A stretch of 8,493 nt of DNA, from contig DAOVFI010000096.1 in assembly GCA_030673005.1 (NCBI GenBank), positions 1-8,493 on the forward strand, given 5' to 3'. The notes under the pieces are model-generated. The model had not been told where the DNA came from. It saw only the letters and a program-made list of their open reading frames with translations, and searched no databases. The translations under genes and the position numbers were made by a program. Shown piece after piece: positions 1-5,532 of the stretch. The number at the start of each line of letters is the position of its first letter. Position 1 is the stretch's first letter. This DNA comes from Planctomycetales bacterium. GTDB taxonomy: Bacteria; Planctomycetota; Phycisphaerae; SM23-33.

Positions 1-1
1 T

Positions 2-88
2 ACGGAGGATGCAGAAGGAGTACTGGTCGATAACATCATGAAACTCGTCAAGGAAGCGGAAAAGAAAAGCAAGGATGCTGGAAAGTAG
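2..88 (+). CDS. C-terminal end of an unidentified protein (partial)
   Basis: This is the last 28 codons of a gene that enters from the left edge and ends at TAG (86-88). The other two forward frames hit stops within 40 bases, so this frame is the only one open from the edge. The peptide begins TEDAEGVLVDNIMKLVKEAE and finishes with a lysine-rich tail ending DAGK. It looks like an amphipathic helix followed by a charged tail, as is common at the ends of soluble proteins. Too little is present to name a family. No hairpin-plus-T-tract terminator is visible after the stop. It could be a chance open frame, but the composition is protein-like. Confidence 0.55.
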   Translation, partial: TEDAEGVLVDNIMKLVKEAEKKSKDAGK

Positions 89-310
89 GCCGGGAGTGTT
101 GTTTGACGAGTCGAATTACCAAAGGCGTTCCGCGGGATAGCGCTACTCTGCATAGTCGTGACATGGCACGATATGTCCTGCTTACGAATTGTTTGGCCGT
201 TCCGGTAGCAAATCTTGCATCTAAAATCGAAAGTCTAGAATACTGGTAACGGTAGTCATGGATGGTAGGATAGGTTGATGAGCGGAAATGCAGATGTCGG
301 TGGTTTCCAT
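89..310. other. Gene-free region with one small hairpin
   Basis: I see no convincing gene here. An open frame crosses it on the minus strand, but its translation looks like nothing known and it runs into the repeat on the right. A small hairpin is present at 151-175: a 9-bp stem with one bulged G and a 6-nt loop. Two short strings, GCTACTCTGC (142-151) and GTAGCAAATCTT (205-216), recur in the same order in the palindrome at 4146-4211. This may therefore be a decayed copy of that repeat, interrupted by the hairpin. Confidence 0.4.
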
Positions 311-515
311 AAGCCCAGCCTGAAAGGCTGAAAATAATACAGCCCAGGGCAACGCCTTGGGTATAGGATGCCACTCAACCAATCAAGCCCTGTAAGGGCG
401 CGATAGATCTTTACGAAACGAGTTATTTCGCCCTTTCAAGGCTTGTTGCTTTTAAGGTACCCTCAAACCCAAGGCGTTGCCTTGGGCTGTATTATTTCAG
501 CCCTTCGGGCTGCAC
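311..515. repeat. Nested inverted-repeat (REP/BIME-like) element
   Basis: Two units face each other. The core arms, 332-362 and 467-497, are complementary at 30 of 31 positions and contain AGCCCAGGGCAACGCC / GGCGTTGCCTTGGGCT. Outside each arm is a short hairpin: CAGCC-TGAAA-GGCTG on the left and CAGCCC-TTCG-GGGCTG-like on the right. Inside each arm is a CAAGCCCTGTAAGGGCG-like block (384-400) and its imperfect complement (about 429-445). The whole therefore folds symmetrically about roughly position 412. This block order resembles repeats that I recall as abundant in some environmental bacterial genomes and often linked to REP-associated tyrosine transposases. No transposase gene lies in the window, so any copy would be mobilised in trans. 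Confidence 0.8.
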
Positions 516-664
516 AATATCACGCTCATGTACTGCTCGTTTGCTTCGAAAGCATGGCTGGCACGTTATGACTATATGGCAGTGCAGGCTATGCAATCCC
601 GGCCGTGTTTTGAGCCGATTGAAGAAAATGCTTAATGCGTAGAGTAATCCTTTAGAGTTTTTAT
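516..664. other. Gene-free region downstream of mnmE
   Basis: No open frame, RNA gene or hairpin terminator is evident. On the minus strand this is the 3' trailing region of mnmE. I see no GC-rich stem followed by a T run, so I cannot tell how mnmE transcription ends. Confidence 0.4.
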
Positions 665-692
665 ATCTCTGCGTTCTCTGTGCCTCTGCGGC
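665..692 (-). repeat. CAGAG-periodic repeat motif next to the mnmE stop
   Basis: On the minus strand this stretch contains three CAGAG pentamers separated by three and four bases (GCAGAGGCACAGAGAACGCA, then GAG). It starts four bases after the mnmE stop codon. Motifs of this form recur in intergenic regions of many environmental bacterial genomes, and their role is unknown to me. It is not a hairpin, so it is unlikely to be a classical intrinsic terminator. Confidence 0.5.
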
Positions 693-695
693 CCA

Positions 696-2327
696 TTATT
701 TCCCCACGCAGAAGCGGGCGAAGATGGTTGAGAGGATGTCTTCGGTAACGACCTGTCCGGTGATTTCGGCCAGTCCGGCCAGGGATGAGCGGAGTTCTAC
801 GGCGGCGAGTTCGGCTATGTCTGAAACTTCGTCCGCCCGGTTCAGCATTTCGGCGGCCCGGCCGGCGGCCTCGACTGCGGCGGCGATGCTTCGGCGCTGG
901 CGGTCGTGCAGCAGCAGTCCGCCCGGCTGGGGGGCGGCCAGTAAGTCCAGTCGCTCGGCGAGGACACGGCGGAGATCGTCAAGACCCGCGCCCGTCAGGG
1001 CGCTTATCGGTAGAACGTCTCTGTCGAAGCGGCGGCGCAAGGCGACCAGACATTTGTCCGGATCGGCAACCGGTGCTCTGTCAATCCGGGATTGACGGGC
1101 GGGGGTGGCACGGTCAAGCGGAACGGAGTGGAGCTTGGCCGTGTCGTCGCCCGCCACGGCCAAGTCTTTGACTTGACCGTGCCACCCTTCGATTGAACGG
1201 CGATCTGCCACAAGGTCTGTCTTGTTGGCGAGTATCAGCAGCGGCGCACGGCGATTGAGTTCTACCACCTCGAAAAATAACCGTTCGTTCGCGTTGGGAT
1301 CGCCTGCCTGCCCTTCGGGTCTGAGCCTCTCTTCGAGCCTGAGCCTCAGAGCCGAAGGCAGGGTCAAAGACCGGTAGGCAAGGTCGTCAGTTACATCGAT
1401 AACGAACAGGATCGCCTCGGCAGAGCGGATCGCCTCGCGTGCGGCAGAATGTGCGGCCCGGGTGAGCGGGTCGGCGCGGTCGGCGAAGACTTCCAGGCCG
1501 GCGGCATCAAGCAGCATTATCTGCGCGCCTCCCGGCAGTCTGGCCGGCGCGCTCAGCACGTCGCGTGTCGTGCCCGCCATCGCCGAGACAATCGCACGTT
1601 CCACCCCGCTGAGGGCGTTCAGCAGCGAACTTTTACCGGCGTTGGGCCGGCCTGCGATCGCTACGCAGACTTCGCCGCCGCCGGTCCGCCAGCGTCCCGC
1701 CGCCGACAACGCCCCGGATAAATCGTCGGCAACTTTACCGATAGTAGCGGCCAGTTCGGCCGAACCCGTAAGTTCCAGTCCCTCATCGGCGAAGTCGATG
1801 GCGGCCTCAATGACGGCCAGCGCCTCGGTCAGCGTCTCGGCGGCGGGACGGCAGAGGCGCGCCAAGGCCCCGTCCAGCACGCCGACGGCGGAACGCAACT
1901 GGGCGTCGGCCTGGGCGTCAATAACGTCGGCGACGGCTTCGGCGGATGCGAGATCAAGCCGGCCGCTCAGGAATGCCCGCGCAGTGAACTCGCCCGGACC
2001 GGCCTGGCGAGCGCCGGCGTCAATCACAGCCGAGCAGACAACCGCAGCGCCCACCTCGCCCGGAACGTGCAGTTCAACCACGTCCTGGCGTGTGTAACTC
2101 CTCGGCCCGCGAAAGACGTACACCCGCGCCGGGACGGCGATAGGGTAAGGGCCATCCACTGAAACCGTCCCGCCGACGCTGCGAAAACCGCCCAGGCGCG
2201 CCAAAGGCTCTGAAAAGACGCCTTCAGCCAGATGAACCGCTTCAGGCCCGGAAAGGCGGACAATCGACCGACCCGCCGCCCCGGCGGCGCTGCTGACGGC
2301 TACGATAGTGTCATCAGTGTCGAACAT
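696..2327 (-). CDS. mnmE: tRNA uridine-5-carboxymethylaminomethyl(34) synthesis GTPase MnmE
   Basis: MnmE works with MnmG in the cytoplasm to install the (carboxymethyl)aminomethyl group at C5 of wobble uridine 34 in certain tRNAs, using GTP hydrolysis and a folate one-carbon donor. An N-terminal folate-binding domain covers about residues 1-118, with helical regions either side of an inserted G domain. G-domain motifs are G1 GRPNAGKSS (226-234), GTTRD (252-256), G3 DAAG (274-277; usually DTAG), NKTD (368-371) and SALTG (442-446). The C-terminal CVGK (540-543) matches the family's C(I/V)GK, whose cysteine is needed for modification. The ATG at 2327 is chosen because the conserved DTIVA motif follows at once; an in-frame TTG at 2351 is less likely. 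No Shine-Dalgarno is visible for either. The protein has 543 residues against about 450 usually; most of the excess lies between G3 and SALTG, where two palindromic DNA elements are translated in frame. It lies downstream of rpsA on the same strand. Confidence 0.96.
   Translation of the reverse strand: MFDTDDTIVAVSSAAGAAGRSIVRLSGPEAVHLAEGVFSEPLARLGGFRSVGGTVSVDGPYPIAVPARVYVFRGPRSYTRQDVVELHVPGEVGAAVVCSAVIDAGARQAGPGEFTARAFLSGRLDLASAEAVADVIDAQADAQLRSAVGVLDGALARLCRPAAETLTEALAVIEAAIDFADEGLELTGSAELAATIGKVADDLSGALSAAGRWRTGGGEVCVAIAGRPNAGKSSLLNALSGVERAIVSAMAGTTRDVLSAPARLPGGAQIMLLDAAGLEVFADRADPLTRAAHSAAREAIRSAEAILFVIDVTDDLAYRSLTLPSALRLRLEERLRPEGQAGDPNANERLFFEVVELNRRAPLLILANKTDLVADRRSIEGWHGQVKDLAVAGDDTAKLHSVPLDRATPARQSRIDRAPVADPDKCLVALRRRFDRDVLPISALTGAGLDDLRRVLAERLDLLAAPQPGGLLLHDRQRRSIAAAVEAAGRAAEMLNRADEVSDIAELAAVELRSSLAGLAEITGQVVTEDILSTIFARFCVGK
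1080..1096. repeat. Short perfect palindrome inside mnmE
   Basis: GTCAATCC (1080-1087) and GGATTGAC (1089-1096) are perfectly complementary around one central base. It lies six bases from the larger element at 1103-1187 and within the same extra segment of MnmE, so it may be part of the same insertion or a later one. It encodes part of the ARQSRIDRAP stretch. Confidence 0.6.
1103..1187. repeat. Palindromic element translated in frame within mnmE
   Basis: The 16-bp ends GGGTGGCACGGTCAAG (1103-1118) and CTTGACCGTGCCACCC (1172-1187) are perfect inverted repeats. Inside them CTTGGCCGTG (1134-1143) and CACGGCCAAG (1155-1164) form another. The element is thus four alternating copies of one 10-mer, able to fold either as two adjacent hairpins or as one long stem. 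A relative with the same order of 10-mers lies outside genes at 2367-2539. Read with mnmE it encodes residues 381-409 (GWHGQVKD...DRATP) with no stop, about ten residues after the NKTD motif. Rickettsia palindromic elements are a known precedent for repeats surviving inside genes; this sequence is not claimed to be related to them. Confidence 0.85.
1307..1362. repeat. Second palindrome inside mnmE (CCTGCC...GGCAGG type)
   Basis: CCTGCCCTTCGG (1307-1318) pairs with CCGAAGGCAGG (1352-1362) with one bulge, and TCTGAG (1320-1325) pairs with CTCAGA (1345-1350). It encodes residues 322-341, between the G3 and NKxD motifs, where MnmE is about 25 residues longer than the E. coli protein as I recall it. 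The GCCTGCCTGCC edge also occurs in the element at 2367-2539 and, as TGCCTGCCGGCAGGCA, in the one at 7084-7157. Confidence 0.65.
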
Positions 2328-2366
2328 GGTAAAAGGGCGTTGAACTCGCAAAAATAGTCAGATATC

Positions 2367-2539
2367 GGTGGCACGGTCAAGCCGAACGCCTGCCTGCCGA
2401 AGCCACGATGTCGCCAAAGCGGCTTTGTCGCGTCGGCGACTTGGCGAAGGCAGGAAGTGAGGTTTGGCCGTGGTTTCGCCGCACCACGGCCAAGCGATGT
2501 TGAGGCCAAACAGCCTCAACATCCCTTGACCGTGCCACC
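2367..2539. repeat. Composite palindromic element in the rpsA-mnmE spacer
   Basis: The ends GGTGGCACGGTCAAG (2367-2381) and CTTGACCGTGCCACC (2525-2539) are perfect 15-bp inverted repeats, and internal copies of the 10-mer lie at 2463-2472 and 2485-2494. The order is identical to the copy in mnmE, but both loops are enlarged. The left loop (2382-2462) contains a GCCTGCCTGCCGAAG...CGAAGGCAGG palindrome with smaller stems inside. The right loop contains a perfect 11-bp hairpin, GATGTTGAGGC / GCCTCAACATC (2496-2506 and 2513-2523, 6-nt loop). It fills most of the 256 bp between the two genes and would be in any rpsA-mnmE transcript. No T run follows, so I do not call it a terminator. Confidence 0.85.
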
Positions 2540-2583
2540 CTGATGGTCTGACGGTATCCGGTATTCCGGTCCTACGGTTTTTC

Positions 2584-4056
2584 TCAATCCAGTCCGCCGC
2601 GGAGGGATTTTTTGCGTTTCTTTTTTGCTGGCGTTGGGACGTCGGCAGCTGCGGCTGACGATTCACTGTCCTGACTGACGCCTTTCATGGTTACTGAAAT
2701 CCGGCGGGCCTGTTCATCGACGGAAAGGACGCGGACGCGGACGGTCTGGTCGATCTGGACGACGTCCTCGACCCGGCGGATTTGTCCGTCGGACAGTTCC
2801 GAGATGTGCGCCAGGGCCTCGACGCCCGGCTCGAGTTCGACGAACGCGCCGAACTCGGTGATCCGGCTGACCAGGCCGGGATATTCGCTCTGCGATTCAT
2901 AACGCAGGCTCGCGCCGGCCCAGGGATTTGCCTGTGCCTGCTTGAAAGACAGTGAAATCCGCCGGCGCTCCGGTTCGACCTTCAGGACGGCAACCTGGAC
3001 CTCCTGCCCGACGGCAAGGACGTCGGACGGATGGCGAAGACGCTGCGTCCAGGAAATCTCGCTGATGGGAATAAGCCCTTCCAGACCCGGTTCGAGTCGG
3101 CAGAACGCACCGAAATTCTCCAGTCGCGTAATCTGCCCGGCGACGGCCAGGCCGGTCGGATACTTGTTTTCCACATTATCCCACGGGTCCGGCTGGACCT
3201 GTTTCATACCCAGCGAGATGCGTCCGGTCTCGGCGTCCATCTTCAGGACCTTCACCTGGACGGTCTGTCCGGGCTTGACGAAATCGGCGGGGTCCTCGAC
3301 TCGCTCGTGGCTCATCTGGGAGACGTGCACCAGCCCGTCGATGCCGCCGAGATCGACGAACGCCCCGAAAGGCATCACCTGGCGGACAACGCCTTCTCGC
3401 TCGTCGCCTTCGGCCAGTTCGGCCAGGAGTTTTTCGCGCTTCTGCTGGGCCTCCAGTTCCATTACCGCCCGGGCAGAGACGATTACACGCTTGTCGTGGC
3501 GGTCGGCCTCGACGACCTGGCAGCGGAGTTTGCTCCCGACGAACTCTTCCGGGTCTTCGACGCGATAGAGACTTATCTGGCTGACGGGCATAAAGGCCCC
3601 GATGCCGCTGAATTTGACCTCCAGCCCGCCCTTGTTGGTCTTTTCGACGAAGGCCTCGACTATCTGGCCCTCGTGGAGGCTGTCCCAACTGGTTCGCTCG
3701 ACGGCCCCTTCGCGCGACAGCACCCACAGGTCGTCGCTGCGGTTGTAACGGATGACCATCAGTTCGAGTTCGTCCCCGACGGCGGGTTCTTCCTCGAATT
3801 GCTCGAGAGGAACCAGTCCCTGGTCCTTTCCGCCAAGGTCCACCAGCGCCGCCCGGGAATCAACGTCAATGACCCGTCCCCGGCGCACCTGGTCGGGCCT
3901 GACTTCGCCCTGCCCGTCCAGCGGCGTCGCCGACGGCATAGGCAGGTCCGATTCGCCGTACAGTTCCTCGATACTCCCGCCGCCGAGGGCCTCGTTTATC
4001 TCACGCTGTAGAGACTCGTCCAGCCCGCCTTGATTTTCATCAGGTTTATCGTTCAC
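2584..4056 (-). CDS. rpsA: 30S ribosomal protein S1 (five S1 domains)
   Basis: S1 binds single-stranded mRNA and helps it load onto the 30S subunit during translation initiation. The 490-residue product shows five S1 (OB-fold) repeats at about 56-115, 129-196, 216-285, 301-372 and 388-458. The strongest are repeats 3-5, with the typical GAFVDL...GLVHVSQMS and GAFCRLEPGLEGLIPISE patterns. An acidic leader precedes them, and a flexible tail with KKKRKK (478-483) follows. E. coli S1 has six repeats in 557 residues; shorter S1 proteins are normal in other phyla. The start is GTG at 4054-4056 with a GAGG motif seven bases upstream; an ATG 13 bases upstream is out of frame. mnmE follows on the same strand after the palindrome-filled spacer, and the next gene upstream is divergent. 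A generic S1-repeat RNA-binding protein is possible, but the domain count and linkers favour S1. Confidence 0.93.
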   Translation of the reverse strand: MNDKPDENQGGLDESLQREINEALGGGSIEELYGESDLPMPSATPLDGQGEVRPDQVRRGRVIDVDSRAALVDLGGKDQGLVPLEQFEEEPAVGDELELMVIRYNRSDDLWVLSREGAVERTSWDSLHEGQIVEAFVEKTNKGGLEVKFSGIGAFMPVSQISLYRVEDPEEFVGSKLRCQVVEADRHDKRVIVSARAVMELEAQQKREKLLAELAEGDEREGVVRQVMPFGAFVDLGGIDGLVHVSQMSHERVEDPADFVKPGQTVQVKVLKMDAETGRISLGMKQVQPDPWDNVENKYPTGLAVAGQITRLENFGAFCRLEPGLEGLIPISEISWTQRLRHPSDVLAVGQEVQVAVLKVEPERRRISLSFKQAQANPWAGASLRYESQSEYPGLVSRITEFGAFVELEPGVEALAHISELSDGQIRRVEDVVQIDQTVRVRVLSVDEQARRISVTMKGVSQDSESSAAAADVPTPAKKKRKKSLRGGLD

Positions 4057-4062
4057 CGTATT

Positions 4063-4068
4063 GCCTCA
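4063..4068 (-). promoter_or_regulatory. Ribosome binding site for rpsA
   Basis: The minus-strand sequence TGAGGC places GAGG seven bases before the GTG codon at 4056. This supports GTG as the start in place of the nearby ATG, which overlaps the site and is in another frame. Confidence 0.6.
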
Positions 4069-4145
4069 TTCTGCTGTTATTTCAATCTGCGAATCAGGAA
4101 TTCTACCCCAACTCCAGGATGAATGGAAGCCCCGGCGCTTGCCAG

Positions 4146-4211
4146 GCCCAGCCATTGCTACTCTGCGAAGTAGCAAATCTTCGCTACGAAGCACGAGTCG
4201 AATGGCTGGGC
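4146..4211. repeat. Palindromic element in the divergent rpsA/ACT-gene region
   Basis: GCCCAGCCATT (4146-4156) and AATGGCTGGGC (4201-4211) are perfect 11-bp inverted repeats. Between them are two small hairpins: GCTACT-CTGCGA-AGTAGC (4157-4174) and one centred on TTCGCTACGAA (4180-4190). The heptamer GCTTGCC lies on both sides (4137-4143 and 4218-4224) and may be a target duplication or chance. The right end touches the -35 region of the promoter for the rightward genes. Fragments of the interior recur at 142-151 and 205-216. Confidence 0.7.
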
Positions 4212-4219
4212 TTCTGTGC

Positions 4220-4248
4220 TTGCCCGTTTGCGGTCGTGCGACTATACT
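4220..4248 (+). promoter_or_regulatory. Candidate sigma-70-type promoter for the ACT-mgtC pair
   Basis: TTGCCC (4220-4225) and TATACT (4243-4248) are separated by 17 bases and lie 33 bases before the start codon of the ACT-domain gene. The -10 box is close to consensus, and the -35 box matches at the first three positions. The leader would be only about 25 nt and carries the ribosome binding site. Confidence 0.6.
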
Positions 4249-4270
4249 CAAGGTGGTGGTTCTTTAATTG

Positions 4271-4277
4271 AAGGTGA
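4271..4277 (+). promoter_or_regulatory. Ribosome binding site for the ACT-domain gene
   Basis: AAGGTGA lies just before the ATG at 4282. It decides against the longer open frame beginning at 4216, whose first 22 codons overlap the promoter and have no homology-like character. Confidence 0.6.
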
Positions 4278-4281
4278 AGAT

Positions 4282-4737
4282 ATGCAGGTACAAACACAAT
4301 TTTCGATATTTCTGGTCAACAAGCCCGGCGTCCTTGCCCAGGTAACGACGGCCTTGGCCAAGGCAAAGGTTAATATAATTGCGCTGACACTGGTGGATTC
4401 CAGCGAGCACGGCGTGTTGCGGATCGTCTGCGCCGACGATGCGGAGAAGGTCCGCCGCATCCTTGGCAAGGCGAACGACCAGTTCACCGAGACCGAAGTT
4501 CTGACGATGGAACTTGCCAACAGGCCCGGTAATTTTGCCGCCGTGGTCGAGAAACTCGCCGCTGCGCACATTAATATCAATTACGCCTATTGCACGGGCG
4601 GGGCGCGCGGAGGCAAAACGATGGCCATCTTCAAGGTAGCCGACCTGAAGAAGGCGCTGCGAGTGCTCAAGCCGGCAAAAAGCCCCGGCAAGGATGCGCG
4701 GGTGAGGGTCAAGGCCTCACCGCGACGGCGGCGATAA
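4282..4737 (+). CDS. Tandem ACT-domain protein, probable amino-acid-binding regulator
   Basis: The 151-residue product is two ACT domains in tandem with no catalytic domain attached. The first spans about residues 5-64 and has NKPGVLAQV at its ligand-binding turn. The second spans about 73-130 and has NRPGNFAAV at the equivalent turn. ACT domains bind small ligands, usually amino acids, at dimer interfaces and pass the signal to a partner. Stand-alone double-ACT proteins of this size are known but mostly uncharacterised. A basic tail ends in RRRR. The start is the ATG after AAGGTGA. The MgtC-family gene follows after 31 bp on the same strand, so the two are probably co-transcribed from the promoter at 4220-4248. 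The ligand and partner cannot be read from the sequence. Confidence 0.88.
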   Translation: MQVQTQFSIFLVNKPGVLAQVTTALAKAKVNIIALTLVDSSEHGVLRIVCADDAEKVRRILGKANDQFTETEVLTMELANRPGNFAAVVEKLAAAHININYAYCTGGARGGKTMAIFKVADLKKALRVLKPAKSPGKDARVRVKASPRRRR

Positions 4738-4768
4738 ATCATTCTCGTCCGGTCAAAGGGTAACTGCG

Positions 4769-5473
4769 ATGATTCAGGCATCGATTTTTCTCGACTCCTG
4801 GCAGCAGGAGGCGATACTCCGTCTGCTGGTAGCGGCGGCGCTCGGCGGGCTTATCGGCCTGGAGCGCAAGCAGCACGGAAGGGCGGCCGGTCTGCGAACA
4901 CACCTGCTTGTTGCGCTTGGCGCAGCAATGGCGATGGTGGTCTCGCTGCATTTCGGACAAGTGTTCGGAAAGACCGGCTCGAACCTGGCTATTCGGATAG
5001 ACCCGGCAAGGGTCGCTTACGGCGTGATGGGTGGTATCGGCTTCCTGGGTGCCGGCGCTATCATACAGTACGGCGTGGGTATCCGCGGACTGACCACAGC
5101 CGCAAGCCTCTGGTGCACCGCCGCCATAGGCCTGGGGGCTGGTTTCGGCATGTTCATTGTTTCATTTGTCGCCGTCGTTATCGTCCTGTTCGCCCTGATA
5201 GTGCTGGACTTCGTTGATCGCCGCATTCCCGTAAGGTTCACAAAAAGGATTACAATCAATGTGCCGGGTACGTCCGCCGAGGCAATCAATCGCTACGAGG
5301 AGCTGCTCCGGGCCAGATACGTGAAGGTGGTGAACATAAAATATACATGCGACTTCGAAAACGACTGCTCCACGATTACACTTCGCGTTTCCGCCAGGGT
5401 AGTCCACCTGCAAGAGGCGCTTGAGCGCCTGCGAGCCGGCGCGACGGAAATCACCGGTATGAAGGTCGAGTGA
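4769..5473 (+). CDS. MgtC/SapB family membrane protein
   Basis: This is a 234-residue inner-membrane protein. About five hydrophobic segments lie near residues 16-31, 44-62, 84-100, 109-126 and 128-148. The family's conserved cytoplasmic-side motif is clear: GLIGLERKQHGRAAGLRTH (27-45). GFLGAGAII (91-99) and GLTTAASLW...AAIGLG (107-123) are also present. The C-terminal soluble part (about 158-234) has an ACT-like beta-alpha-beta pattern, as in MgtC itself. Family members support growth in low magnesium and virulence in some pathogens, but most environmental members have no assigned role. The ATG has AAAGGG eight bases upstream. It follows the ACT-domain gene by 31 bp and ends 59 bp from the convergent permease gene. 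A gene name would be over-specific here. Confidence 0.92.
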   Translation: MIQASIFLDSWQQEAILRLLVAAALGGLIGLERKQHGRAAGLRTHLLVALGAAMAMVVSLHFGQVFGKTGSNLAIRIDPARVAYGVMGGIGFLGAGAIIQYGVGIRGLTTAASLWCTAAIGLGAGFGMFIVSFVAVVIVLFALIVLDFVDRRIPVRFTKRITINVPGTSAEAINRYEELLRARYVKVVNIKYTCDFENDCSTITLRVSARVVHLQEALERLRAGATEITGMKVE

Positions 5474-5532
5474 TCCGGCCCGTGCGCGTTCCTTCTTCTT
5501 TCGCGGCGAAACCGCAAGCGACACTGATACGT

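Noticed and set aside
48..374. 108-codon open frame on the minus strand in the left gene-free region
   Set aside because: It starts inside the REP-like repeat and runs over the end of the rightward partial gene. Its translation shows no domain-like pattern and no ribosome binding site is evident, so it looks like a chance frame.
1103..1187. Palindromes considered as a small CRISPR array or as a riboswitch
   Set aside because: The units are inverted and not direct repeats, there are no spacers of constant length, and no cas genes are present. One copy is inside a coding region and no known riboswitch core is recognisable.
2496..2523. Perfect 11-bp hairpin considered as an rpsA terminator
   Set aside because: No T run follows on either strand and it sits within a larger repeat element, so it is better explained as part of that element.
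3031..4011. 326-codon open frame on the plus strand opposite rpsA
   Set aside because: It is fully antisense to the S1 gene, whose protein shows unmistakable S1 repeats. Long antisense frames are expected in GC-rich coding DNA.
5474..5532. Terminator between the convergent mgtC-family and permease genes
   Set aside because: Only a 4-bp GCGG/CCGC stem is visible, with no T run, which is too weak to call.
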